Shown: piece after piece, positions 12,881 through 25,200 of the stretch
Position numbering within the stretch: the first letter of the stretch is position 1
Layout: each line of letters starts with the position of its first letter
Origin: Apostichopus japonicus
Lineage: Eukaryota; Echinodermata; Holothuroidea; Aspidochirotida; Stichopodidae
NCBI RefSeq assembly: GCF_037975245.1
Contig: NC_092576.1
Coordinates: 9,503,501 to 9,567,500, forward strand
Direction: 5' to 3'
Length of the DNA: 64,000 bases
Position numbers and translations under genes: made by a program
The notes under the pieces: model-generated
Told to the model about the DNA's origin: nothing
Database searches by the model: none
The model's input: only the letters and a program-made list of their open reading frames with translations

Positions 12881-15800
12881 TTGTAACTAAGTTGTAGCTG
12901 GTCTTGAACACAAAAGTCAACTTAAAGTTTAATTTGTTTTAGATAGCGTTGTGAGGTAGTGAAAATTTCACACAACCGGTAGTGTTGCAACATGAAATCC
13001 GGTATCGTAACTACAGTACTACCAGGACTTTCCTCAACATTTCACCTATGGCTCAAAGCACTTAGTTTCGAGACTGTCAATGTCATACATTCAATGGCAT
13101 AGCCTAGGCCAACTACAGTACTCTTACACTCCCGGTTATCAAAATAGACAGATATCCAAATAACACGCCATATTAGGGCCTTAAATTTACAGTTTCAAAA
13201 AAGAAAAGCACAAACCTTGGAAGAAAGAACCCCACACCATCCTTCATTAACTCTCCACATACGATATTAGACTAACATGTTCGCAGTTTGATGAAACCTG
13301 TAATCCGTACACAAACAGAATTGGGGATTCCCAACTATTCCATGATGTTGGAATCGGGCAACCCTTCAAAAAGTTCAAAAGTTCACACTGAAAAGTTTTC
13401 AACTATCAACAAGTCACCACGTGTTTGGAAGTTCAGACAAAAAGAATGTAACATAGGGGCTATGTAAATACAGGTTTATAAACATGTATGAGAATAGTAC
13501 AAAATTATTTATATCGTTAATCGGCTGGTGTTTTCTCCAGAAAATATACTTTCAATAAGTACAATACAGTATATCCATCTTTCGTACTAGAAGTTCTTAA
13601 AAATTAAACAAGTAGCCAAAGATAAATATAAATGACATCATGGAACCCTCCACCATAATAAACGAATCCATTCCATTATGCATACTGTCCTGCACTGTGT
13701 GTACCAGTGCAGTACCGTACCCTAGGCTATAATAATATACAGTCCCAGGCGACAATGGGTTTCAGTTGGATATACTCCCTACGTCTTTGGCTCAAAATTT
13801 ATGACATCATTATAATTATTATCTAAAAATGTTCTGAAATACATGTGGTAAGCTTTTGTATATATGGAGAAATTTCGCAGTCATCGTATGAAGGAAAAAT
13901 AAATAAGGAAAATTTCAGAATAACTTTGAGGTCCCGCAACATGCTAAGCCCAAGTAACGTTTGATATTTTGTGTAGCCTGTAGGTCCAAATTACTACGTG
14001 AAAAGTTGATTTGTTAGGTCTAGGCAAGGTCTAGGTCTAGGCAAGTACGAAAACTGATCAGTTTGTTTTACAAACTAAGAACACAGACACCAAAAATAAC
14101 GTCTTTTCTTTATTTCAAATAGTAACACGTAGTTATTTTTATTATGTCTTAAGGATTTCGGAGCAAGGGGCTTGGCTAGGTAAAAGAGTTTTAATTAGCA
14201 TCCTCTTGTCTTTGTACACATATCCTACTGGAAATACTCGCTTTTCCTTGGAACTCACACTCGCCACTGATCTAGTCGTTACCAGAAAGTCAAACTAAAA
14301 CAAAACTGTAAGCAAACAGCTTAAATCCACTAAAGAGCCTGTGTAAGAGAATGTGTAAATAGTAAGAGGGCCTCCTACTGTACTTGACCAGAAAGTTACG
14401 ACCTTCGTTATCAGTTTTCATGGTTTGTATGAATGTATATATTTCGTGCCAGACACCCGTTTCATTTTTTGGACTTTGGAAGAGCTGCTGAGAATAGTCC
14501 AGAAACTGTCTGAATTGTAATACGTGAGTTAAAGTTTAATGACTATTAAAGTACAGTATTACGAATATATCCCCCCAAAATACCTACTGTGGTCACCCTT
14601 TACGCTGAACATATTCTGTCACACACTGCATGTGGAGTTGTACAAGTTCATACTCATGCAATATACAGTAGTAACATAGAAATTACACTAATTACTGTCA
14701 CATTTAATACCATTTTTAATTCATTTAATTAAATTGCACTGTCTACATGTGCTCATACCAATGTTAAAGCAAAATTTGATTTAATTTTGCCAATTTGCAG
14801 ACTATCATGCTGAACATGGTACTCACAGACTATATACTGTACATTAATGTAGCCTACAAGTCTACAAGCTCTCCTACAGTATCGCACCGTGCCATAGTTC
14901 TTTCCGCTAAATAAGCCTCAATCAAGAAACCTCCAATTAATTACCCAATGACGGAGAAGAGGAAACTATTGATCAACCTCCCATGGCCTTAGGGCAATCT
15001 AGTTACATTAACCTGTAGTTAATTTAAGGGAAACAATGACTCGTTTGAAAAGGATCTAATTAGAATCAAATCTGTAAATTATTTGAGGTAATTAAGTACT
15101 GTATTAATGTACAGTATGTATAGTGATGTTAGTTTAGTTGTAGTATTTCATAAGATATTTAATAGTATATTTACTACATAGCTAGGATATGTATAGGCTT
15201 GTAAATTTTCATTGAGTTCAATTAAATTCTTCAGTGTCAATTAGTGTTTAAGTCATGGCAGTCTAAAACAATTATTACCCTTGATTGTTTACAGATTGAT
15301 CGATCAATATTGAGTCTATAGAAAGCAATTTGCATTAATTGTTTCTTCATATACTTGAGGATGGTGCACAGGAATGACATGTACAGTACAGTAGAGCCAT
15401 ATATCAAAATGGGATAAACCATATGTATCTCTTAGGTTTGAAAAGTGAGATACCACAACCTTGGGGATGGGTCTAATGTCAACCCTCGCCCCCCCCCCTA
15501 TCCCATAGCTACAGTACTGTATATACTTTATCAGCATTTCACCTGTGAAAAATTTTGTGAGGTGTCCACCTCTCTATTCACCAACATAATATTACCAACA
15601 TCGCCTGCCTTGCTGTTTTATGAGTAACACTTGAACATGAATTATATAACATTGTTGAAGTAATCTCTTGGTTTCAAGTTCAAATCCATATGCTGCCTGT
15701 ACACTAGTACTTGTTGGAAATTTTCTAACTCATTGGAAGCTAAGTTGGCTTGTAACCATGGTTACCAAATAAAAATATATATATATACTGTATTTCTAAT

Positions 15801-16284
15801 CTTATCATCTTCAATATCTTACAAGTCTAGATGACAGATCACAGAAAACTTCTATTTACAGTAAAACCTTCCAAAAACAGCTAGTATAACCCCAAGGCCA
15901 TCTAAAATAAGGGTACAGTATATTATGAAAGCATTGACTATTCTTTCCCAAGTTCAGTTATTCTTATACAATTTGTTTAACCTCATTGCCATGAATCACA
16001 CACACACACACATAGACAGACTGAGTCTAAACAATGGGGGCATAGTTTAGCGTGGATCCCTGTCTGTCAAATTTACAATAATCAGAGTAAGTACTATACC
16101 ACCACACCCTATCATAACAGAATGCAGAAGTCAACTATGCAGTATTTACAGCACTACAGGGACGGCAGCAGGGTAACTAGCTTGTTGTACACAGTCTATA
16201 TGTAGGATGTTCATGTACACAACAATCAACTTTGCAATGATAATTATAGAGTGACAAATTTATAAAAATTTCAGACTCTTAAGA
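12881..16284. other. 3.4 kb with no supported gene
   Basis: No exon with consistent splice sites was found on either strand. There is a small local duplication of GGTCTAGGCAA near 14020-14045 and a CA microsatellite near 15998-16012. Confidence 0.55.
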
Positions 16285-16692
16285 CAGTGGCCGAGCGTCC
16301 ATACAGTCAGGGGGGCGGATGCCTCCCCCCCCCCTGACGGACTCAAATGGACTGCTGGCGCCCTTTTCAGCTTTTTATCACTTTTGACTTTAGACTTTTT
16401 TTATTGCGCTCTCATCTACTATTTGACATTTGTCACATTTTGTTGGTGTAATTTTCTGACAAAATGCTCAAACGGCAGTCTTTAATTTATCAGCTATATA
16501 TTCATCATTTATCTGCAAATTACCAAGGCCCGGCAATGGTCATTTCCGGCGATCTACAGTAGGGAGTATCTTTACTCAAAAAATTTCTGTACGCTCCGCG
16601 CCAACCTGTGGTGGCGCTCCGCTTAGTGTCAAAAGCGCCCCTACAGACCATTCTCGCCCGCCCCTCGACCAATACCCCTAGCTCCGCCACTG
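16285..16692. mobile_element. hAT-like MITE, 408 bp
   Basis: The left end reads CAGTGGCCGAGC. The right end in reverse complement reads CAGTGGCGGAGC, an 11-of-12 terminal inverted repeat beginning with CA as in hAT transposons. The flanks are TCTTAAGA (16277-16284) and TCTCACGA (16693-16700), a 6-of-8 match compatible with an aged 8-bp target duplication. There is no transposase frame. An internal TGTACGCTCCGCGCCAACC...GGTGGCGCTCCGC block is shared with elements at 59913-60371, 62432 and 63600. Confidence 0.8.
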
Positions 16693-19029
16693 TCTCACGA
16701 CATAGGTAATGTCAATGTATGTACATTGCTCTGTGGATTTTGTGAGACCACAGATTAAGAGAAGATTGGATTTCATGATCCATGGTTTGAACAGATTTCA
16801 CGACTAGATACAAAATTGTGAGGATCCAGGTAACTGAAACATACTGTAGGCAAGCAAACCATTCCTGACTTCACCCATGCCTACATGGAATAACGGACAT
16901 CCACTATATTGCTTGGCAGAACGCTATATGTATGCAAATTGGGCGATTAACTTGTCACTGAATGCAAACTGTGTAAAAAGGCACTGTACAGCACTCTTTG
17001 TACCCTGAAACCATACAGTGGTATCTATTATTATAAGTGACAAAATTCAGAATCTTTCAGAGATCAAGTTTAAAAATGCACTGTACAGCACAATTGTTTT
17101 TGTATCAGGACTAAAACCATACAATCTGAGTATCTTTTATAATTGAGACAAAATTCACAGCTTTTCAAAACTGCTTAGGTACGCAAAAAAAAAAATTAAA
17201 CAGTAAAGTAAGTCGACAATGGCGTTCAACTGTGCAATTCTGTAAATCTATGAAATCTGCAAATTTGTGCAAAATTCCAGTAAATTGTGGGGAAAATAGT
17301 CCATAGGCAGGAAAGCATGAAAATCCAGATCAATTTTTTTCGATCAATGTTTTAACTCACTAAAATGCCACACTAGACAAAATTTTAACAACTTAAATTT
17401 AAGCAGTTAAGACGACCTTATAGCAGTGGGCACACAGAAACTTCCATCGTGAACATTTCTGTAATAATATATAGATTATGTAGCAAAGCACGTGTTGACA
17501 GTAAATTACCATTGTGTCCATACGCAGAACTTCCAGTACAATTTATATATTTAAGGTGAATAAGATTAGAGAACGTGTAAACACACAACATACTACAGTA
17601 AATATTACAGCTATACTAAAGCATCCATTGCATGCATTCTTGCTCCAGATCAGGCTCCATTGTTTGGAATATCATGTATGCTTTTCGGCTCATTTCTTGT
17701 TTAATTTAAGCTAACAATAAGTGGGCTGAAACCTCAAACTCTACCCACACGTGTATGTGTACAATGTAATCATAATCATTATCATATATACCCGTACAAA
17801 AGCATCTTCAAATATTAACACTAAATATATATGTTATGTCACAGATATTATACAGGACTTAGAATCGAATCTTATGTACACATAGTATTTCACATACAGT
17901 ACCATAGGCCGCATATAACACTTAAACTGTACTGTAATGTACTGTCTTAACACAAACAGCACACGTGTGTGTGATACACACACATGTATACACTGTACAA
18001 TATATAGCTATATATACTGTACTACTGCATACAGTGAAATGAAATGCCTTGATTCCAGACTTACTTACCAGACTTATTATCTATAAGCGGGAGGATTGGG
18101 CCTTATCAATATATACAGTATATATATACATGTTCTTTTGTAAATTAATTTGCTTTCTTTGTAAAGAGCCTTGAGCAGTCAGTGACTTTTGTCTACTGAT
18201 TTGGCACTATATAAATCTCATTAATTATTATTATTATTATTATTACATGTATGAAGCATTTTACTGAAGAGTGAAGACACCTTTTTAACTTTATTTCAAC
18301 ACACGCATCGCCACAGAGAAAATATGCTGGAATACCCGCCAACATTCACCAGCTTACAGTCAGATAAATCTTTAAGATCATTAGTAACACCCCCCCCCCA
18401 TATATCTCCCTCCCCCCACCCAATAACATACTGTTTAATGTATGTTCAAACCTCCAAACACAATTTTCACACATTGAGAAAATTCACTAAATTTGTAACA
18501 ACATACATATCCTGAGTGACTGAATTATACAGTAAAGTGAAAGAAGTCAGGCCCAACTAAGAGAAAACTTTGCAAACCATCAACTTTTCAAGAGCACTCT
18601 GAAGTTTGCAAACCTTGCAATTAAACTAGTTTACATGTACCCCAAAAAATGTACATCAGATTACATACCATTGTGGCTGTGCCAATGTTATGGTCCGGTG
18701 TCATATAGATTCCTTTCAACATTACAATAGAAACACAATAAGTATACCAAGCACGTACAGATATCTTGTCATACATGTAAGCCTCGCCAAATCAAGTAGA
18801 CGTCCTTACACTTGCCAGGGTGGTCAGCGGTCATCTAACCGCAAAAAGGAATCGTGGGGAAGACAACGTCACGGTATTTTAGGTATATATCGTGCGTTCG
18901 ACTTGTGTGGTAATATTCAGATTAATAGCCAATAGTAATAGGAAATGATACAGGTCGGGTCATCATACCAAACGCCTACCATGGAAGTATAATTCAGCGA
19001 AATACTTCCATCTACTTTTACTTTCTACA
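16693..19029. other. No gene; small local duplication
   Basis: Intergenic sequence. Two diverged copies of an approximately 98-bp unit lie at about 16975-17060 and 17074-17165, sharing GCACTGTACAGCAC, AAACCATACA and ACAAAATTCA. No exon could be supported, although about 18760-18920 is relatively CpG-rich. Confidence 0.55.
18150..18245 (+). mobile_element. Detached L2-like SINE/LINE 3' tail
   Basis: The segment has the TTGTAAAGAGCCTTGAGCAG...GGCACTATATAAAT motif followed by a TTA repeat. This is the same tail architecture as the SINE at 12424-12745, but the body does not match it. It is probably the 3' stub of a different element. Confidence 0.6.
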
Positions 19030-20360
19030 CTTAAAACAATACTGTGCTATACTGTACTGTCCTACTGTACCACTACTGCAGTGCATTGAACTGTATTGTA
19101 TTGGATGCTACCACTGTACTATACTGTACTTTACTACCAAGTGTTGTACTGTACTGTAATGCACTGTACTGTACTGTAATTTACTCTAATGTACTGTAAT
19201 GTACTATCACTGCACTGTACTGTACTGCCATTGCAATGCACTATAGTGTAATGCACTGTACTGTATTGTACTGTAATGTACTATCACTGCACTGTACTGT
19301 ACTGCCATTGCGATGCACTATACTGTAATGCACTGTACTGTACTGCAATGCACTGTATTGTACTGTAATGTACTATCACTGCACTGTACTGTACTGCCAT
19401 TGCAATGCACTATACTGTAATGCACTGTACTGTACTGCAATGCACTGTATTGTACTGTAATGTACTATCACTGCACTGTACTGTACTGTACTGCCATTGC
19501 AATGCACTATACTGTAATGCACTGTACTGTACTGCAATGCACTGTATTGTACTGTAATGTACTATCACTGCACTGTACTGTACTGTACTGCCATTGCAAT
19601 GCACTATACTGTAATGCACTGTACTGTACTGCAATGCACTGTATTGTACTGTACTGTAATGTACTATCACTGCACTGTACTGTACTGCCATTGCAATGCA
19701 CTATACTGTACTGTACTGCAATGCACTGTATTGTACTGTAATGTACTACAGTATCACTGCACTGTACTGTACTGCCATTGCAATTCACTATACTGTACTG
19801 TAATGCACTGTACTGTAATGTACTATCACTGTACTGTACCAGTAATGTTATTAGTGAAAAAAAGTTTGCGTCCCAGGGACGCAAGCCCCCGAAAAATTTT
19901 GCGTCAATTCGTAACAATCCTGTGTACTGTAATGCACTGTATTGTACTGTAATGTACTATCACTGTACTGTACTGTATTGTACTGTAATGTACTATCACT
20001 GCACTGTAATGTACTACCACTGCAATGCACTATACTGTAATGCACTGTACTGTAATGCACTGTGATGTAATGTACTACCACTGCAATGCACTATATTGTA
20101 CTGCACTACCACTGTACTGTTCTATACTGTACAGTATTATACAGTACTGTTATGTAATATAGAGTGCTGTACAGTACAGTATTAAACTGTACTACTGTAC
20201 TGTAGAGTTGCACTGTACTGTACAGTGCATTATTTAAACTGATTATTGTACTGTAGAGTTGTACTTTACTATACAGTAGCCTATTGATATGCATCGTACT
20301 TTAATGCTATACTGTACTACTGTAGCTGTTCACAGTCTATAAATATTAAATACTGTACTG
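19030..20360. repeat. CTGTA-rich satellite with about 97-bp higher-order unit
   Basis: The whole interval is built from pentamer-like words (TACTG, TGTAC, TGTAA, TGCAA). Between 19227 and 19780 the word TGCCATTGC recurs at 19227, 19304, 19396, 19493, 19590, 19687 and 19774. That gives spacings of 77, 92, 97, 97, 97 and 87, so a 97-bp higher-order unit sits on the short repeat. The long open frames across it on both strands are a by-product of its periodicity and lack of stops. A non-repeat insert occupies about 19848-19922. Confidence 0.9.
19866..19884. other. Perfect 9+1+9 palindrome inside an insert in the satellite
   Basis: TTGCGTCCC, a central A, then GGGACGCAA. It lies in the only stretch of the CTGTA array unrelated to the repeat (about 19848-19922), which also carries GAAAAATTTTGCGTC. 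This may be the remnant of an inserted element. Confidence 0.6.
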
Positions 20361-21432
20361 TATGTATCCAGTGCTCACAGGAGATTACTGTAAATGTATT
20401 GTTCTCATATTGTGTACATCACTCTTGAGGTCTTTAATTGTTTTTCACTCATTTACATAAACAACAATCATATACAAAACCCAACTTCCATGATCTTTGT
20501 ATTGTCAACAATCTATTTCAGTGGTAATTTCCTCATTTTCTAATGACAACTAAGAGGAGAATCCATTATTGATCTTAATTACTGTACTGTACTCCTACAG
20601 TACTGTACATTCTCAACAGTCACACTCATGGCTAATTTTGTGGTTTTCCAGTTCTGAGCACACATTATTCACGTATGACTACATTTCTCTCACGCTTCAA
20701 TCATGATCACTGGTTAATTAATATTACTTAAATTCACAAGGCACGTTCCTTGAAATAATAAGAAAGTCATTTGAATTCCCTTTTTCTCTGAAAAAGATGT
20801 CAGGTGCAATTTTGGTTTCATTTTCCATTCTAGTTACTTTCATTTTCTTAACTTTCCCTATTTCTCTCTTGTTTTTACTTTCAAGCTTCATTTTGGTAGA
20901 TTTTAAAGTGGCAAACATTCAACCTGTATCTAATAGTTCCTACTGTATGTACATAATCAGTAAAGAAATCATCTTAAAACAACAATCTGATAAAACTGAA
21001 AGTAATTTATATGCCCAAAGTTCACAGTACAAAGAGAGTTGTAAACAAACATACGCTTTGAATACATACAGTACATGTACAGTACTACATTTATACCATA
21101 TATTGTATTGTAGTGCAAGTATAGCAGTTCTCTGGTACTGTCATGTTTCATGGAAGAGAAGGGCACTGCAGGGCGAAATGTTTCAACGGAATACATTTCT
21201 CTGAAAACAGGACTTACTGTAGGGTTCATGTGGCAAAAGCTCTGATGTTAAATATTAAGGGCAGATTTAATAGATACACTAGCATTTTACAATACTTAAT
21301 GAAGTTTTGTTTTGTATGTTTTTATTTACTGGACATACAGCTCACATGTGTGTGTAAAGTATTTAAATATGACTTAAACACGTTTATGAAGTAAAACTTA
21401 CACCAGGGACATTAGGAGGCAAAGGATCCAAT
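20361..21432. other. No gene supported
   Basis: A 135-codon open frame at 20797-21204 is hydrophobic at its start, but its composition is that of AT-rich non-coding DNA. It contains TACAGTACATGTACAGTA words and matches no family I recognise. Confidence 0.5.
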
Positions 21433-21602
21433 ATGTGGCCTCTAGCAAGAGTGGGTGGGAGACAATGTGTGGCCTCTAGGAAGGGTGGGAGGGGGAAAAT
21501 ATTTGGCCTCTAGGAAGGGTGGGTGGGGGACAATATGTGGCCTCTAGGAAGGATGGGTGGGGGACAATATGTGGCTTCTGAGAAGGGTTGGTGGGGGACA
21601 AT
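21433..21602 (+). repeat. 34-bp minisatellite, five copies
   Basis: Five consecutive 34-bp units, starting at 21433, 21467, 21501, 21535 and 21569. Each is built on GTGGCCTCTAGGAAGGG followed by TGGGTGGGGGACAAT. The last copy is the most diverged. Confidence 0.9.
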
Positions 21603-21774
21603 ATTTTACAACTGAGTACATTCAAACTGCCGGTGTGCTTTTCAATTTTCAGCCAATTGAAACCATCTCCATTTCTTACTGGAATCTCGAGCGCTGTTGT
21701 TGGATTCTTAATTCATTTGCTGTAGCAAGGCTGTACTGTAATTTATTTATCTGATAAGGCATGTTTGTCAAAAT

Positions 21775-22215
21775 GCCACACAAAATACCCAAATTGCCAC
21801 ACAAAAAATTCAAATTACCTAATGAAACATACTTGAACTTACAAAAAACTTACTATGTACACAAGATATACACAAATTACTATACAAAATACCCTAATTG
21901 CTACACAAAATATCAAAATTGCTATATAAAATATCCAACTTACTATGTACACAAGATATATACTGTACCCAAATTGGTATACAAAATATGCAAAAAGCAA
22001 AATACTATACAAAATATCCAAATTGCTACATAAAATATCCCACTTACTATGTACACAAAATATATATACTGTACCCAACTTGCTATACAATATTCCCGAT
22101 TTTGCTGCACAAAATACTCAAATTACTACTACACAAAATACCCAAATTACTACACAAAATACCCAAATTTCTACTACACAAAATATCCAAAGGACTGTAC
22201 ACACAATTCAAAATG
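21775..22215 (+). repeat. Approximately 20-bp ACAAAATA(C/T)CCAAATT repeat array
   Basis: Many degenerate copies of a unit near ACAAAATACCCAAATTGCTAC. Several are grouped with TTACTATGTACACAA into a longer unit. Periodicity and low G+C keep all frames open for long stretches, which explains the long tyrosine- and lysine-rich open frames here. Confidence 0.85.
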
Positions 22216-25200
22216 GCACATGGCTATTCTCTCACAGTAGTTATAGGGGTATTCTGATGCACTGAACATTAGATCATGAGTCCATTAACTTCCACACATT
22301 GCAATGCAACACACAGTAATGGCCATTGTCCAGGGTTCAATATTCACTGTACAACTGCAATGAAATATGTACATTATTGTGCAGTACATTTTGGTTTGAA
22401 GAATCAACATATTTACTATTTATGCACTGTAGGGTTTAAACTAAACCAGACAGAACTTACTGATTATACTGGCATGCAGTACTTGAGGATAACAAAAAAG
22501 CGACAAAAATACCTCTTTTCTGAGCTTGGTCTGTTCTTCATCTGGTCTCTTAACACAAAACACATGTTACAAGTGAAAGGTCAATTTCACACTCTGTGAG
22601 ACTTGACTCAATACTAGATCCCTTCAAATTCTTTCCCTTGATTTCCCTTTTCATTTGAACTTGCTGTTTATTGTTTATTAGGATTGTTACCAGTTCACCT
22701 CAATTGGCCTTGTATTTGATTTTTATTCTTCTTCTCCTTCTTCTTCAAAGTGAATTGTAATCCCAGTGTTGATTGGATAGCCTCTGAAGGTGTTTAAACA
22801 CTGCACAGACATTTGGTTGTTGTGTGTTCTTGGCTGAAAACATCACTGATATTTTGGAACTGTCGAGTACTTAGTTTTAACTGTATCTAACACAGGTCTG
22901 GTTCACAGCATGTTAACACATGTATAAAGCTTGCTGTACATACACAGTACCTTCATCTAGTTTACAACGGCAAAATTTTGCATTAATTCGAGAGCTGGGT
23001 ACAAATTAAACTTTAACAGACTTACAATACCCCTGGGTGAAAATTTTACAACATGAATATATTCATTAACATCAGTCATGTACAGTGAGCCACTGCACTA
23101 ACCAGATTCAAGTTAAAGTATATACTTTGCCAAGCAAAAAAATTGGATGAAAGAATGGGTGAGAACACATGTATACAGAATGTTGAATTCTAAATGTAAC
23201 TCTAGACCATAAGTAGATAAATTTGGAAGGAGAAGAGAGCAGGCCAGGTTCCAGAAGTGAGATTAGGGGCTGATGAGCATATAATATCTGGTATAATGGG
23301 TGTTTGCTCCTTAAGACTCATACAGACATACAGTATGGAAATTAATCCCAAACATGTATACTTGCCCAATATGAACGAATATTGACAAAGATACCGATAC
23401 AGATTGAATTACCGACTGATGCTAAAGTATTTCAGATCAAGTTGCAAATTTCACCATTATAATTAATATTTGAAATTTTAAATATTACTTTACTTCAACA
23501 ACCTGTTTTCACTACAGTGGTTGTTTGGTAACATACACCATTTGTTTATACTTATTTGCTCTCTTTTCTTACTGAAGCGGAAACATGAACTTGAACCTGA
23601 CACTATTGTATACATAGTGATAATATGAAATTACACCGATGGGCGAGAACTCACAACAGTTTAATTGCCTAAACAGGAAATGTAATATCTAATAACTCTT
23701 GTTAAATTTCTCTACTCTATTTCTATTAAGAGGGGAGGGGGCAGAGGGGGGAGGCACAGGGGTTGGAGAGGGGTGTCTATTTTAAAACTTTCTTCATCAC
23801 AAGTATGATTAGAATGTAAGAACAGAGGTTGAATTTGATTCTCTTAACTGAAACACTGTTCTTACAATGCCCTGAAATATGTATGTCCATGCTGTCCCCC
23901 CCCCCACCCCACCCCCTCCACCCTTCCCCTCAACACAGTAACCATGTAACAAGAACAACACAACTTGTTTCCTACCAACCAAGCCACTCTTCCCTTAAAC
24001 TTATCCAATGTCAACTAATGAACACATTAGGGAAAGTCGGTTTACCTAAATTAATAAGACAAACTAGTTGCATGCTTGTACTGCAGTTACAATTTAAATG
24101 TCTGCTACACATTAACTCATGTACAGTAGTAAACATGTAATTTTGCAACAACTACAACAATTTGTAACAATTACTGCACAATGCCACCTACTGTACCTAG
24201 TAACTCCCTGTACACTTACTGTATCAAAACCAGAATACTTGGTATTGAAGTCTGCGTTGAACCGTCATGAACACTCGAATAGGATTTCAAATTCAACTTC
24301 CATTGGTTTCCTAACCCTTGGGATTCACATGTACAGAAAACCACTTGCAGATAACAAATGAGTAATGACAAACTAGCAAAGTTATATTCTTCTTTTAAGA
24401 GCTCATGAAATCCTTGAAAATATTCTGTTTTAGTCAACTAAACACTTCAACTTCCCTAAAAACCGAACATGCAAAACGAAACAAAATGACAAAAATCCAT
24501 ACACACTTACTGTACAATGTAAACTTGCCTGACATTAAGTAGCAGGTTGCCAAAAGGACCTCACATACTTTCACTTTTAAATGACCTTCTGTAGCGCCCT
24601 CATATTGTGTTGTGTTTACAAACGTAGCTCCCTGTTATTTCCGTCGTTACTTTGCTTAGAATTTCTGTTACGTCATATGTTTTGTTAGGGTTCGTGCCAG
24701 GGACGTTTCTGGGATTGGGCTAGGTTCTCTATTGAGTGACACTTGCATTTTCAGTTTTGATGAAACAACTCAAACAATTTGTGTGTGTCGGTTTGGTCAA
24801 CCAGTAAACTTTATATTAATTATTTTGCTGTATTGCAAATTGTTTACGTTTAAGCAAGACCTACAGCGGCCTTTTAGGGCTCTAGATAGGGTGGGAATTT
24901 TGGCTGGGGGTTCCCTTTACCAAGTTAAATGTTATTGCAGGGGTTCTGGGCCACTTCTGTACGGGTGGTATGGTTGAGGAAATCCAGGCAGTTGTGTCCC
25001 AGTTCTTTCTGTTGGTTTGGTAGGGGGCAATAGATTTCAGTGAAGGGATTAGGCAGGTTTTCCAGGGTTTTGGAGGCCTGCTGCCATAGAGTTTGTTTTA
25101 TTACAGGTTGAAAGTACTGCCTCCAAAGATCATGTTGTCTCTTATCACCTGTGTGTATGTTTTAGGAAGATGCTAATGATGTCCTGATGAGAGTTTGGTC

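Noticed and set aside
19410-20081. Long open frames of 70-136 codons on both strands in the CTGTA array
   Set aside because: They arise because the repeat lacks stop codons in several frames; the encoded peptides are pure repeat and overlap on both strands.
20797-21204. 135-codon frame with hydrophobic start, possible membrane protein
   Set aside because: Composition matches surrounding AT-rich DNA, its later part contains common TACAGTAC words, and there is no splice or promoter support.
21761-22265. Tyrosine-rich and lysine-rich frames over 80-119 codons
   Set aside because: By-product of the approximately 20-bp ACAAAATA repeat array.
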